A stretch of 64,000 nucleotides of DNA from Micromonospora thermarum. GTDB taxonomy: Bacteria; Actinomycetota; Actinomycetes; Mycobacteriales; Micromonosporaceae. Position 1 is the stretch's first letter. Every line of letters starts with the position of its first letter. The position numbers and the translations under genes were made by a program. The notes beneath the pieces are model-generated. The model did not search any database, was not told the DNA's origin, and worked only from the letters and a program-made list of their open reading frames with translations. The stretch spans positions 1 through 64,000 of the forward strand of contig NZ_JAATEO010000018.1 of assembly GCF_012034245.1 (NCBI RefSeq). Reading direction: 5' to 3'. Positions 42,186 to 51,041 of the stretch are shown one piece after another.

Positions 42186-43226
42186 TCAGCCGGCGGCTGC
42201 GGGTTGTCGCCACTGGGGGCGGCAGGCGCTGCAGACGGCGGGATGGTCGATGTCGGTGGTGATCCAGCCGGAGCCGTCGCACCGCCCGTCCGGGCAGCCG
42301 GCCGTGACGGCCGGCGGGGGGTCGGGGACGACGACGACCGGGGGCGGGCCGAGTTGGCGGATGCGCCAGCGCAGCGCGCCGTACGGGTTGTCGGCGAGGC
42401 CGGGGTCGCCGCCGCGGTGGATCTCCCGGTACAGGCCGCCGGGTGGCCACCCGGCGGTCAGGGCGGCGGCGAGCAGCGGCAGCAGGCGGCGCTGCTGCCA
42501 GCCGGCGAGCCGGGCGGTCAGGTCGGCCTGCAGCCGCTCCAGGACCTGGCGGGCCTCGTCGAGGTTCGCGACCGGGGTTGCATCGGAATGTCGCTCCTCC
42601 TCGTCCTCGTCGGCCGTGACCGCGGCGGGGCGCCCCGGTGGTCCGGGAGGTGCTGGAGGAGGAGGGAGGGGGTTTCTGTGGGGGTTCTTTTCCTTATTAG
42701 ATGAAACCTGCAAATCGTGCAGGTTTGAACCTGCAACCGTTGCAGGTTCGTGCCTGCAGATCCTGCAGGTTTGGCCCCCTGGGTGGACCTCCGGCGCGGT
42801 CTCGACCAAACCTGCAACATTTGCAGGTTTGCTCTGCTCCTCGGTCGGCTGTTGCTGGTCGCGGGCGGCCTTGCGGGCCTGGGCCTTGCTCGCCTCCTCG
42901 GCCGGGTCGTACACGCCGGTCCAGTCCTGATGCGGGGGCAGCGGGGTGTCGGGGCCGTCGACGAGCAGTTGCAGCCGGTTGGAGCCGCGGCCGCCGCTCG
43001 GGTGGCCGCGGCGCAGCACCCGCAGCAGCTGGCGGTTGACCAGCCGGGCGACCGCGTTGTAGACGGTCCGTTCGGATACCTCCAGGTCCTCGGCGATCTC
43101 CCGCACCGAGCAGTAGCGGGAGTGGTGGCCGGGATCGACCCGGCGGGCCAGCCAGTGCAGCAGGGCGTTCGGTGTGGCGCCACCGGCGCGTTGATGGCGG
43201 GCCCACCGCATGGCGGTGTCGCTCAT
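42186..43226 (-). CDS. Replication initiator-like protein (lambda O-like layout)
   Basis: 346 residues. N-terminal winged HTH (YCSVREIAEDLEVSERTVYN, AVARLVNRQLLRVLRRG) at about 40-80 for origin binding, a disordered central linker (about 95-210), and a C-terminal domain about 215-346 with VLERLQADLTARLAGWQQRR and a zinc-like CPDGRCDGSGW...CSACRP. The linker is encoded by four 23-bp palindromic iterons, so the origin lies inside the gene, as in lambda O. Confidence 0.82.
   Translation of the reverse strand: MSDTAMRWARHQRAGGATPNALLHWLARRVDPGHHSRYCSVREIAEDLEVSERTVYNAVARLVNRQLLRVLRRGHPSGGRGSNRLQLLVDGPDTPLPPHQDWTGVYDPAEEASKAQARKAARDQQQPTEEQSKPANVAGLVETAPEVHPGGQTCRICRHEPATVAGSNLHDLQVSSNKEKNPHRNPLPPPPAPPGPPGRPAAVTADEDEEERHSDATPVANLDEARQVLERLQADLTARLAGWQQRRLLPLLAAALTAGWPPGGLYREIHRGGDPGLADNPYGALRWRIRQLGPPPVVVVPDPPPAVTAGCPDGRCDGSGWITTDIDHPAVCSACRPQWRQPAAAG
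42671..42830. other. Candidate replication origin: four 23-bp palindromic iterons plus AT-rich flank
   Basis: Palindromes of the form cctgca-N5-tgcagg lie at 42704-42726, 42727-42749, 42750-42772 (directly abutting) and 42808-42830. Outer bases are also paired (aaacctgca/tgcaggttt). The T-rich stretch at 42671-42703 is the lowest-GC sequence nearby and could be the unwinding element. The array lies within the replication initiator gene. Confidence 0.85.
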
Positions 43227-43483
43227 GTGCCCTCCCCTCGTGGTGTTTCTGGCATGGCGAGCCCCTCTCTGGTGGCCGTCGATGATCAGCCGGCGTTAAG
43301 GTCGGCCGACATCGCCAGCGCGGTGCGGTGGTGGCCTGGCCGGAGGTACCGGGCCTGGGTGGTCCTCCGGCAGGCCGCTACTGCTGCGAGTTGGCACCGG
43401 GCAGCTCCGGTGTGGCGGTGGGGGCCGGGCCGCGCGGGGCGGGCCGCGGGCGGTCGTGGCTCTCACCGCGCGCCGTCCGGGTG
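43227..43483. other. Region upstream of the replication gene, no supported gene
   Basis: 257 bases. No coding frame here looks protein-like. The part close to 43227 should hold leader and ribosome-binding sequence for the replication gene. Confidence 0.45.
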
Positions 43484-43873
43484 TCATCGGCCGACCGCCG
43501 GGTCGATCGCGTCGGCCAGGTGGCGGGTCAGCTCCAGCAGGGCCTCGCCCAGCAGCCGCCGCGCGCCCGGGCCGAGGCCCGTGGTGAGGCGGGCGGCGAC
43601 CTCGGTGGCGTCGGCCGCGGCGGCCGGCCCGCGCAGCACCGCGGCGATCCGTCGTCGTTCCGCGGTGCTGATGCGGCGTCGCTCGGCGGCCCGGATCACG
43701 CCGGCGTCGGTCAGGCAGCCGGCGGCGACGATGGCGTCCAGGGCCCGCTCGGCGCGGGTGCGCCACCGTTGGCAGTGCGGGCAGCCCGCGATGGTGCAGG
43801 TCTGCGCGTGCGGGCTCATCGCCGCGGTCACCGCGGCGACCAGCGACGGCGGGTACGGACGACGTCGGGCCAC
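43484..43873 (-). CDS. Hypothetical early protein
   Basis: 129 residues from GTG 43871-43873, preceded by GAGGAGAGGAGG. N-terminal Cys/His pattern TCTIAGCPHCQRW suggests a small metal site. The rest is Arg/Ala-rich helix (AAERRRISTAERRRIAAVLR). No family recognised. Confidence 0.6.
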   Translation of the reverse strand: MARRRPYPPSLVAAVTAAMSPHAQTCTIAGCPHCQRWRTRAERALDAIVAAGCLTDAGVIRAAERRRISTAERRRIAAVLRGPAAAADATEVAARLTTGLGPGARRLLGEALLELTRHLADAIDPAVGR

Positions 43874-44015
43874 GGTGCCTCCTCTCCTCGGGGTGTGCGG
43901 GACTGGCGGCGCCACCGGCGGGTGGGTCGCGGACTGGTGTGAGGGCGTGCTCGACCGGCAGCGCGACCTGCGGGGTCGGGCCGGTCGGCGGCGGGCCGCG
44001 ATGCGCGGCGGCGGG

Positions 44016-45320
44016 TCAGGCCACCGGCGGCTCCTGGTCGCCGGCGCGGACGGCGGTCAGGACGACCGTGTCGGCGCGGGCGTCGTCGTGGCGGTCCCGG
44101 GCGGCCATGCGGTGCCCGGTGGAGGTGCGGTACCGGTCGAGGAGGCCCTCGAAGGCGGGGTCGGTGTCGCTGGCGTCGCGCCAGAATGGCCGCTCGCCGA
44201 CGGCGAGGCCTGCGCCGGGCAGGCGGCCGCTGACGTCTCCGACGTCGGCGGCGGCGATGACCCAGCTCGCCAGCCTCGGAGGTGCCGGCAGCACCGCGTG
44301 CGGCGCGGACCAGTCCCACCAGGACAGCGTCGCGTCCGGGTCGGCGTGCCCGTCGGGCTTGACGGAGACGAGGGACCAGCCGTGCCGCTCCGACCAGTGC
44401 AGGTACACGGCGGCAGCGTCGGGCAGGACCTGCGCCCACGGTTCGGGGTCGAGGGTGATGGTGATCCGGCGGCCTTCCTCGCGCAGCGCCGGGCTGCCGG
44501 CGAACGCGGCCGGCCAGGCGCTGTGCTCGAGCACGGGCACGCCGCGCAGGTCCAGGGCGACGGCGACGGCGTCGCCGTAGGCCTCGTGGGCCAGCCTCCG
44601 GTCGCCGGCGGCCGGATCGCCGGCGACCGGAGGCGGCTCCCGCCCCGCCGACCGCACCCCTCCGACGGTGGGCGGGGCGGGGGTGGGGCCGGCGGCCGCG
44701 CCCCCGGCAGGGGGTGTCGGGTCGGCCGTCGGGCCCGGGGCAACGTCTGTGTGGTCCCACCAGGGCGGTTCGGGTGTGCCGGCGCCGAGGTCGACGTGCG
44801 GCACGGGCACCATCGGCGGGGCGTAGGGCAGCCGCAGGTGCGGGTAGGCGCCCGCCCGGGCGGCGTTGGCGTAGTCGGCCACGGGCCGGGGCAGCGACAC
44901 GTCAGTCTGGTCGCGGCGGCCGTCCGGGTGGTGTCGCCACACCCGCAGCCAGCCGTCGGCGAGCCACACGCCGGCGTCGGGGATCTCGCGGTGCAGCCAC
45001 CGGCACAGCGGGTCCATGTCCGGGTTCCCCGGCCAGCCGCGCACCCCCGCCGCGGACAGGGTCTGCGCGACGTGGTGCCGGTCGGCGCCGAGGGAGGCGA
45101 GCATCGCTTCCACGGCCGCGGCGAGGGTCGGCTCGCGTGTCCCCCGCCCCCACGCGGCCGGGCTGCGGGCGCCGGCCGCCCAGGCAGCCAGCCGGTCGGG
45201 CACCCGGGACGCCGCGAGGTCGGTCGGCTCGACGATCTGCGCGTCGACGACGTCGTCGCGAGCGGCCGGCCCGGACGGCAGCGCGCGCAGCGCCCGCCGC
45301 CCCGGCGGTGGGCGCATCAC
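44016..45320 (-). CDS. Large hypothetical early protein
   Basis: 434 residues from GTG 45318-45320 (ATG follows at once), overlapping the upstream stop (GTGA). Ordered regions DADIVEPTD-type start near 25-150 (WLHREIPDAGVWLADGWLRV) and 240-434 (ITITLDPEPWAQVLPDAAAV; WVIAAADVGDVSGRLPGAGL), joined by a Pro/Ala linker of about 60 residues. No catalytic motif recognised. Possibly two domains. Middle of the long early operon. Confidence 0.65.
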   Translation of the reverse strand: MMRPPPGRRALRALPSGPAARDDVVDAQIVEPTDLAASRVPDRLAAWAAGARSPAAWGRGTREPTLAAAVEAMLASLGADRHHVAQTLSAAGVRGWPGNPDMDPLCRWLHREIPDAGVWLADGWLRVWRHHPDGRRDQTDVSLPRPVADYANAARAGAYPHLRLPYAPPMVPVPHVDLGAGTPEPPWWDHTDVAPGPTADPTPPAGGAAAGPTPAPPTVGGVRSAGREPPPVAGDPAAGDRRLAHEAYGDAVAVALDLRGVPVLEHSAWPAAFAGSPALREEGRRITITLDPEPWAQVLPDAAAVYLHWSERHGWSLVSVKPDGHADPDATLSWWDWSAPHAVLPAPPRLASWVIAAADVGDVSGRLPGAGLAVGERPFWRDASDTDPAFEGLLDRYRTSTGHRMAARDRHDDARADTVVLTAVRAGDQEPPVA

Positions 45321-45622
45321 GACCGCCGCCGGATGTGGGCGCGGGCCCGGGCGATCGCGAGGGCGACCTCGCTGGTGCCGAGCGCGTGCGGGGTCGGCCG
45401 GGCGTCGGCGTTGTCGACCAGGTCCCAGCAGGACGCCTGCCCGATCGGGCCGTTGCCGGTGCGGCGGCGGTGCAGCGACCACCGGCCGTCCCGGGTACGC
45501 AGGTGCAGGTTCGCCTCGATGATGTCGAACCGGATCGGCGCCTCGAACGCCTGCCGGTCTTCCAGGTCGACCGGCGCGCCGGCGGCGAACCGGTCGACGA
45601 CGCTGCGACGCTTGCTGCCCAT
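45317..45622 (-). CDS. Small hypothetical protein
   Basis: 101 residues from ATG 45620-45622. Opens MGSKRRSVVDRFAAGAPVDL and continues FDIIEANLHLRTRDGRWSLH, suggesting an alpha/beta fold. Overlaps both neighbours by a few bases, so it is translationally coupled. Confidence 0.6.
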   Translation of the reverse strand: MGSKRRSVVDRFAAGAPVDLEDRQAFEAPIRFDIIEANLHLRTRDGRWSLHRRRTGNGPIGQASCWDLVDNADARPTPHALGTSEVALAIARARAHIRRRS

Positions 45623-46245
45623 CAGCCGCGGGCTCCTCTCGTCTCGTACGGGGTGCGTTGCTGTGGCGGCCGCGGGTCCAGTCGGCGGCGGCCGCGCCAC
45701 ACGTCCAGGGCCAGGCCGGCGACCTCGTCCACGCCGACCTGGTCGACGTCGGCCACCACGAACGCCAGCCGGTGCCCGCCGGCGTGGAACTCCCAGCTGT
45801 GCACCGCGCCGAACGCCACCTCCAGGGGGGCGCTGCTGCCCTCGATGAGCCGCTGCCCGTGCCGGCCAGCCGGCGGCACCACCAGAGCGCCCGGGCGGCG
45901 CTGGGTGGGCACGGCGAGTCGCTGCAGCCGCATGTCCAGCGCGTCGAGCAGCCCGTCCCGCCAGCCGGGGTACAGCACGTCGGTGGGCAGCATGTCGCGC
46001 ATGCGCAGCGCCACCGCGTCCAGGCACGAGTCGGCGTGGTCGACCCGGCCCAGCTGCTCCAGGGTCCACCCGTAGCGGCGGCCCACCTTGTACAGGCCCA
46101 CCAGGCCCGCCGCCGCGGCGTCGAGGGCGGTGCGCCCGTACAGCCAGCCCCGGCGGCGCTGCGCCGCCGACGCGGTCCGGAACCCGGCGGCGAACCACAG
46201 GTCCACATCACGCGGCGGACCAGACGGCGGCGGGAAGTCGGTCAC
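45622..46245 (-). CDS. Hypothetical early protein
   Basis: 207 residues from GTG 46243-46245 with a GAAGAGG ribosome-site-like run about eight bases before it. Sequence VDLWFAAGFRTASAAQRRRG, then HSWEFHAGGHRLAFVVADVD, then a basic C-terminus. No motif recognised. A longer frame to 46359 would overlap the upstream gene further. Confidence 0.6.
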   Translation of the reverse strand: MTDFPPPSGPPRDVDLWFAAGFRTASAAQRRRGWLYGRTALDAAAAGLVGLYKVGRRYGWTLEQLGRVDHADSCLDAVALRMRDMLPTDVLYPGWRDGLLDALDMRLQRLAVPTQRRPGALVVPPAGRHGQRLIEGSSAPLEVAFGAVHSWEFHAGGHRLAFVVADVDQVGVDEVAGLALDVWRGRRRLDPRPPQQRTPYETRGARG

Positions 46246-46817
46246 CGGAACCACCTCTTCCGTGGGCGGGCATGACGCGGGGCGTGGGAGTGCCGGCCCG
46301 GCCGGGCCGGCGGGCGGCGGGTGCGCCGGCGCAGCGCCAGCAGGCCCTGGGTCAGCCACACCGCCGCGAGGGCCATCACGAGGGCCTCACCCGGATCCCA
46401 CCTGACATCCAGGTACGCCGACTCGGCATCCACGTACGCCACGACCACCAGCACCGTCACCGAGCCGGCCACCGCGGCGGCGCCGAGCGCGACGAGCACC
46501 GCGCGCAGCCGCCGGGCCAGCCCGGACAACCGATCCCACCGCTTCACCGCAGCCCTCCCCGTCGGTGCAGCCGGCGACTCCTGTGCGGCCGCGGCCGCCA
46601 CGGCGACGGCGACCCGGGGCCGCGACCCCACCGGATACATGTGGACCCCGGCCGGCGGCGCCTCCACCATCGGCGGGCCGTCCTCGTCGCCGTCGGTGCG
46701 CGAGTGCAGCAACCCCAACGGGTCGTCATCGACCGGCAGCCGGGCGGGACGCCCGCCGGCGAGCACCGCCGCCAGGCCCGCCGCGGCGCGCCGCTGCCGC
46801 GGGATCACCACCGTCAC
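46242..46817 (-). CDS. Hypothetical membrane protein
   Basis: 191 residues from GTG 46815-46817. A disordered N-terminal half, then two helices (LRAVLVALGAAAVAGSVTVL and GEALVMALAAVWLTQGLLAL) joined by a loop, and a very basic C-terminus (RRRTRRPPARPGRHSHAPRH). Coupled to both neighbours by 4-base overlaps. Family unknown. Confidence 0.6.
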   Translation of the reverse strand: MTVVIPRQRRAAAGLAAVLAGGRPARLPVDDDPLGLLHSRTDGDEDGPPMVEAPPAGVHMYPVGSRPRVAVAVAAAAAQESPAAPTGRAAVKRWDRLSGLARRLRAVLVALGAAAVAGSVTVLVVVAYVDAESAYLDVRWDPGEALVMALAAVWLTQGLLALRRRTRRPPARPGRHSHAPRHARPRKRWFR

Positions 46818-47578
46818 GGCCGCCCCCGTTCCTTGGGCTGGACCGTGACCTGCACCCCGAGGGCCTTCGCGTGCTGCCGGGCGGCGGCGCGCAGCGCGGT
46901 GCGCGCCTTCGCCTTGCTGCGGCCGCAGTCGATGACCACCGGGGCGCCGCCGCCGTCGGGCCGGTGGACCACGCGCCATCCGCTCTCGCGGCTGTAGCGG
47001 GCCTCCACCAGCTGGTCCTCGAGCTCGGGACGGTAGACGGTGTCGAGGGTGGTGACCGCGAACATCGGCGCGTCACGCGCGTACTCGTACTCGACGACCC
47101 GGATCTCCGGGGTGCCCTGCCAGCGCACCGGCGGGGCGACCGCGTGCAGCTTGCGCCAGCGCGGGATCAACCAGGAGTAGTCCGGGCCGGTCTTGTCGGT
47201 CCACACCCGCACCGGCGCGTACTCGTTGGCCTGCTCGACGCGCTCGACGGTCTCCCACCGGTCCAGCGGCGATATGATCCGCCAGCCCTGGTCCAGCTTC
47301 TCCGCCTCGGGGCGGACGTCGTCGCAGCCCAGGCACTTCTTGTCGGCGCCGCAGCTCAGGCAGGTCGGCTCGGCCTTGTCGAGGACCTGCGCGGCCAGGC
47401 CCCGGCGGTGGCGCAGGATCCGCAGGACGGAGGAGATCGCGCCGGCCGCGTCCGGGTGGATCTCGGCGACCAGGGTGCGCAGCTCCGACATCGCTCGGTC
47501 GAAGTCGTAGTCGTCACCCGGCAGGTACGGCACCTTCTGGTTCGCCTCGTACCGCCGGTACCAGTCGGAGTCGGTCAT
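46814..47578 (-). CDS. Hypothetical protein with zinc-knuckle region
   Basis: 254 residues from ATG 47576-47578, starting MTDSDWYRRYEANQKVPYLP. A Cys cluster CLSCGADKKCLGCDDV near residue 85 is a compact zinc site. The C-terminal part is alpha/beta (GWRVVHRPDGGGAPVVIDCG). Possibly a nucleic-acid-binding early protein. Confidence 0.65.
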   Translation of the reverse strand: MTDSDWYRRYEANQKVPYLPGDDYDFDRAMSELRTLVAEIHPDAAGAISSVLRILRHRRGLAAQVLDKAEPTCLSCGADKKCLGCDDVRPEAEKLDQGWRIISPLDRWETVERVEQANEYAPVRVWTDKTGPDYSWLIPRWRKLHAVAPPVRWQGTPEIRVVEYEYARDAPMFAVTTLDTVYRPELEDQLVEARYSRESGWRVVHRPDGGGAPVVIDCGRSKAKARTALRAAARQHAKALGVQVTVQPKERGRP

Positions 47579-48213
47579 CGCCGCGACTCCAGGACGGTGT
47601 AGACGGCGAAGGCCTCCCGCAGCCGCGCGACCGCCCGCAGCGGATCCACCTGGTCCGCGAGGAGCAGCTCCCGCACCATGTTGACCAGGTAGCGGGGCGG
47701 GTCCTCCGCCCCGTACACCGGCGGGAACAGCACCCGCACCGCACGCTCGCGGGCGTCGGCCATCTCCTGCTCGGTCAGCGGCCCGGACGGCACCGCCCGC
47801 AGTTCGGCGAGGTAGTGGCCCAGCGTCGACAGGTCGAAGCTGGCCAACGGCAGCACGTGGTCGTCGACCACCTTCAGGACCACCGACGTGGACCAGGGCG
47901 CCACGGCCTGGACCAGACGCAGCTTCTCGGCACCGGCGCCCACCTTGGCCGACTTGTGCTGGCCGTGGACGGCACCCGCGTACTGCTCCATCGTCGGAGT
48001 GGACTGTGCGGTGCACGCCTGCCGGTCACACCACACCGGGTGCGTCACCTCGGTGGCGGGGTCGGTGGGGGCGGTGCCCGGCGGGCCGGTCGTAGCGACC
48101 GGGGCAGAAACCGTCGCAGCTCGATCGCTACACGGCTCGTGGTCCCGGCCCGCCGGGACGTCATCAGGAGTGCCGGCGTCGCCGGCGCTGTCGGTGTGAA
48201 CGTCGAACGTCAC
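47575..48213 (-). CDS. Hypothetical early protein
   Basis: 212 residues from GTG 48211-48213. Disordered Thr/Pro/Ala N-terminus, a Cys/His site (HPVWCDRQACT near 60), then a helical body with a beta start (STSVVLKVVDDHVLPLASFD; YLVNMVRELLLADQVDPLRA). ATGA overlap with the gene downstream. No family recognised. Confidence 0.65.
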   Translation of the reverse strand: MTFDVHTDSAGDAGTPDDVPAGRDHEPCSDRAATVSAPVATTGPPGTAPTDPATEVTHPVWCDRQACTAQSTPTMEQYAGAVHGQHKSAKVGAGAEKLRLVQAVAPWSTSVVLKVVDDHVLPLASFDLSTLGHYLAELRAVPSGPLTEQEMADARERAVRVLFPPVYGAEDPPRYLVNMVRELLLADQVDPLRAVARLREAFAVYTVLESRR

Positions 48214-48297
48214 GACCTGCCTCCAGGAGAAGAGCGGGGGACGAAATGGGGGTGGCGCCGGGCCGCCGGGACACCTCCGCCGGCGGCCCGGGCCGGA

Positions 48298-48654
48298 TCA
48301 GGCGGCGGGGGACCGGCGACGGACGTCGACCGGACCGCCGGAACGAGTAGGGGAGGTGCCGCCGCGGCGGCGACGGATGTCGACCGGCGGCATTGGCGCA
48401 GCGTCGGGGACGGTCTGCGGCCGGGGCGGCGGCGTGGCGAGGGGCCCGTTGAGGGCCGGCTGGTCGCCGGCGGCGAGGATCGCCCGCACGTGCTCGGTGG
48501 TGAACCGCACGAGGCGAGTGCCGGGCAGTCGGGTGAACGGGATCTCCCGGCGCTTCACCCGGACCCGCACCCACTCGTGGGACACCTTGAGCAGCGCGGC
48601 GAGGCCGTGCATGTCTAGGACGTCCTCGAACTCGCCGACGCCGGATTGAGCCAT
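48298..48654 (-). CDS. Excisionase/AlpA-like HTH protein
   Basis: 118 residues. The first 65 residues form a winged HTH_17 domain (VLDMHGLAALLKVSHEWVRV, RVKRREIPFTRLPGTRLVRF). The rest is Pro/Arg-rich. It is the second leftward gene from the switch, 1 base from the Cro-like gene. It is the best candidate for excisionase or an early-operon regulator. Confidence 0.75.
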   Translation of the reverse strand: MAQSGVGEFEDVLDMHGLAALLKVSHEWVRVRVKRREIPFTRLPGTRLVRFTTEHVRAILAAGDQPALNGPLATPPPRPQTVPDAAPMPPVDIRRRRGGTSPTRSGGPVDVRRRSPAA

Positions 48655-48655
48655 G

Positions 48656-48904
48656 TCAGGCCGCCGCGCGCTTCTTGATCTTCTCGGGCCTAACGCCCAA
48701 CGCCAGAGCCAGCCGACGGAAGTTCGGCGGTGAGACGCGCGGGCGGTCGCCGCGCTCGATTTGGGCGAGGTAGCCGACCGACATGGGCACCTTCGGGGCG
48801 AATGACGAGATCGTTTCGCCGAGGTCCTTGCGAAGTTCGCGGATGGCCGCTCCGTCCACCTCGATGTTCGGGGACGGGTGGGCCGACCGGGTTGTCTGCC
48901 TCAT
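48656..48904 (-). CDS. Cro-like XRE repressor
   Basis: 82 residues, nearly all one XRE HTH (IRELRKDLGETISSFAPKVP, MSVGYLAQIERGDRPRVSPP). First gene of the leftward early operon and divergent from the CI-like gene at 49041. This layout and small size fit the Cro position of the lysis-lysogeny switch. Confidence 0.85.
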   Translation of the reverse strand: MRQTTRSAHPSPNIEVDGAAIRELRKDLGETISSFAPKVPMSVGYLAQIERGDRPRVSPPNFRRLALALGVRPEKIKKRAAA

Positions 48905-49040
48905 GAGCTAGGACGGTACTAGTTTGAGCCAGACGAAGCAACGTCCACGCGACGCAAAGTTGGTCCGTCTGGGTCCGTTACGTGAGTGATCAGCTTGGCG
49001 TAGTGGATTGAGCTGCGTTGAGCTGGAATGATGCTCAACC
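48905..49040. promoter_or_regulatory. Divergent promoter/operator region of the genetic switch
   Basis: Between the Cro-like and CI-like genes. The hexamer TTGAGC occurs at 48924-48929, 49008-49013 and 49018-49023, and its complement GCTCAA at 49033-49038. The last two form an inverted pair just before the ATG at 49041. These are candidate half-sites for the repressors. Confidence 0.7.
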
Positions 49041-49505
49041 ATGTCGAGTGATGCGCGAGAACGCTTGGCCGAACTGATTCGGCGCCGAAGGCTCGCACTG
49101 GGCTTGAGCGAGCGCCAGGCAGCACAGCGGGCAGGGGTATCGCGCAACACATGGGCTGGTGTCGAGGACGGAACCAGGCGTACGGCTGATCACCGATTCG
49201 CTGGTATCGAGCGAGCGATGGCCTGGGCACCGGGCAGCATCGTGGCGATTCTTGCTGGCGGCGAGCCGACCGACGCGGACGCTGACGCCGAGGCGGATCT
49301 GGGGCAGCGCGAGGCTGTGACCGCCGCGCCGCCTGCTCCTCGGGACGAGGAGGTCGAGATCGTGCTGGCCGACGACAGCTTGGACAACGAGATGAAGATG
49401 GAGATCATCGAGTTGATCTACGAGCGGCGTCAACGGGACCGGGCGGCGTCCATGGAGGAGACCCGCCGCATGATCGACATGTTCCGACGTCGGTTGTCGG
49501 CCTGA
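49041..49505 (+). CDS. CI-like XRE repressor
   Basis: 154 residues. The N-terminal HTH (LAELIRRRRLALGLSERQAA, QRAGVSRNTWAGVEDGTRRT) is followed by a linker and a C-terminal helical segment (EMKMEIIELIYERRQRDRAA) that probably dimerises. No LexA-type protease motif, so induction would not be by RecA-driven cleavage. The integrase begins three bases after its stop, so lysogeny genes are co-expressed. Confidence 0.82.
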   Translation: MSSDARERLAELIRRRRLALGLSERQAAQRAGVSRNTWAGVEDGTRRTADHRFAGIERAMAWAPGSIVAILAGGEPTDADADAEADLGQREAVTAAPPAPRDEEVEIVLADDSLDNEMKMEIIELIYERRQRDRAASMEETRRMIDMFRRRLSA

Positions 49506-49507
49506 TC

Positions 49508-50767
49508 ATGTGGGTCGAGAAGAACGGGCCCGTCTACCGGATCCGGGACCTGGTCCACGGCAAGAAGGTCACCATCGAGACCGGCTGGCCGAACAAGACC
49601 GCCGCGAAGGAACGGCTGATCGTCCTCAAGGCCGAGCAGCTGCGCGGTGACTGGGTGGACCCGCGGGCGGGGAAGCTGCTGCTGGGGGACTGGATCGCCA
49701 CCTGGTGGCCGGTCTACAAGGCCAGCCTCAAGCCGAACACGGTGCAGTCGGAGGGCTCGCGGATCCGCACGCACATCCTGCCGCGGCTCGGGCACCTCGC
49801 CCTCGACGAGCTGGACACGCTGGTCCTGCAGACCTGGGTCGCCGCGATGCTCACCGGGGAGAAGGACCCGGACCGGCCGGACAAGTGGAAGCATCGGCCG
49901 ATCGCCGTCAAGACCGTCCGCAACTGCCACGGCCTGCTCCACAAGATCCTCGCCGCGGCGGTGCAGCAGCGCCGACTCCGCGCGAACCCCTGCGACGGGG
50001 TGCAGCTACCCAAGCTGGTCCCGCGCGAGATGCGGTTCCTCACCGAACCCGAGGCCGGCCGCCTGGTCGCCGCCGTCCCGAAGCACTGGCGGCCCCTGGT
50101 GCTGCTGCTGATCATGACCGGTTTGCGGTGGGGCGAGGCGATCGGCCTGGCGGTGAAGAACCTCGACGTGCTCACCGGCCGGCTCACCGTCGTCCGCTCC
50201 ATGTCCGAACTCGCCACCGGCGAACTGGTGTTCGGCACCCCGAAGACCCACCGCGGCCGCCGCACCGTCACCTTCCCCGCCAAGACCGTCGGCGCCGCCC
50301 TCGCCGGCCTGGTCGTCGACAAGCACCGCGACGACGTCGTCTTCACCGCCCCCAACGGCGGGCCGGTCCGCACCCGCAACTTCCGCCGCGGCTGGGTCAA
50401 GTGGACCGAGAAGGCCGGCCTGCCCGGCCTGCGCATCCACGACCTGCGCCACACCCAGGCCGCCTGGCTGATCTCCGCCAACAAGCCGCTGTCCGCGATC
50501 TCCCGTCGCCTCGGCCACGCCTCCATCGCCGTCACCGACGGCCTCTACGGCCACCTGCTGCCCGAGGTCGAAGAGGGCATCCTCGCCGTGCTCGAGGCCG
50601 CCCTCACCCACATCGACCCGGCCCTGCTCGACATCGACGACAGCGTCGACCTGGCCCTCACCGACGCCGCCGCCGGCGACGACACCGCGGACGCCGGCGA
50701 CGAGGTGTACCTGACGGCGGACGAACTGGAGGCCGCCATCGAAGCCGAGCTCACCGATGACGAGTGA
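49508..50767 (+). CDS. int: Tyrosine integrase
   Basis: 419 residues. N-terminal arm-binding domain (about 1-60), core-binding domain SAM-like (about 60-175, WIATWWPVYKASLKPNTVQS), catalytic domain with Arg in MTGLRWGEAIGLAV near 208, the HDLRHT motif near 310, and the nucleophile Tyr in DGLYGHLLPEV near 345. It would recombine the 26-bp att core at the tRNA-His end. attR lies 2.4 kb downstream. Confidence 0.96.
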   Translation: MWVEKNGPVYRIRDLVHGKKVTIETGWPNKTAAKERLIVLKAEQLRGDWVDPRAGKLLLGDWIATWWPVYKASLKPNTVQSEGSRIRTHILPRLGHLALDELDTLVLQTWVAAMLTGEKDPDRPDKWKHRPIAVKTVRNCHGLLHKILAAAVQQRRLRANPCDGVQLPKLVPREMRFLTEPEAGRLVAAVPKHWRPLVLLLIMTGLRWGEAIGLAVKNLDVLTGRLTVVRSMSELATGELVFGTPKTHRGRRTVTFPAKTVGAALAGLVVDKHRDDVVFTAPNGGPVRTRNFRRGWVKWTEKAGLPGLRIHDLRHTQAAWLISANKPLSAISRRLGHASIAVTDGLYGHLLPEVEEGILAVLEAALTHIDPALLDIDDSVDLALTDAAAGDDTADAGDEVYLTADELEAAIEAELTDDE

Positions 50768-51041
50768 TCCGGTGACCGACGATCTCGCAGCCCTTCGCCG
50801 GCTGATGGAGAAACACGGCGTGTCCGTCCGCCTCTGCCGTGGGGACCTCTCCGACCCACACACCGCTCAGGCGATCCGCCGGGTCGTCGAACAGGTCAGC
50901 GCTGGACAGTGGAAGGAGCACCGTGGCCGCAACCACCCCGCGGGAAACCGCGCAAGCCGTCATCGACAAGGCTCACCAGGCACTCGTCGAGGCGCTCGCC
51001 CTCACCGCCGACGCCGACGACACCGCGGCCGCCGGCCCTGA
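50757..51041 (+). CDS. Small hypothetical protein after integrase
   Basis: 94 residues from ATG 50757, overlapping the integrase end by 11 bases. The first 60 residues look protein-like (DDLAALRRLMEKHGVSVRLC, DPHTAQAIRRVVEQVSAGQW). The last 35 are antiparallel in style to a neighbouring frame and probably non-optimal coding. An overlap of 119 bases with the next gene is unusual; see findings. Confidence 0.5.
   Translation: MTSDPVTDDLAALRRLMEKHGVSVRLCRGDLSDPHTAQAIRRVVEQVSAGQWKEHRGRNHPAGNRASRHRQGSPGTRRGARPHRRRRRHRGRRP

Noticed and set aside
42704..42830. CRISPR array
   Set aside because: Units abut without spacers and are palindromes of one initiator gene; iterons fit better.
42750..45848. 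Rightward 1032-residue frame
   Set aside because: Opposite-strand shadow of the early operon; no motif, biased composition, overlaps eight better genes.
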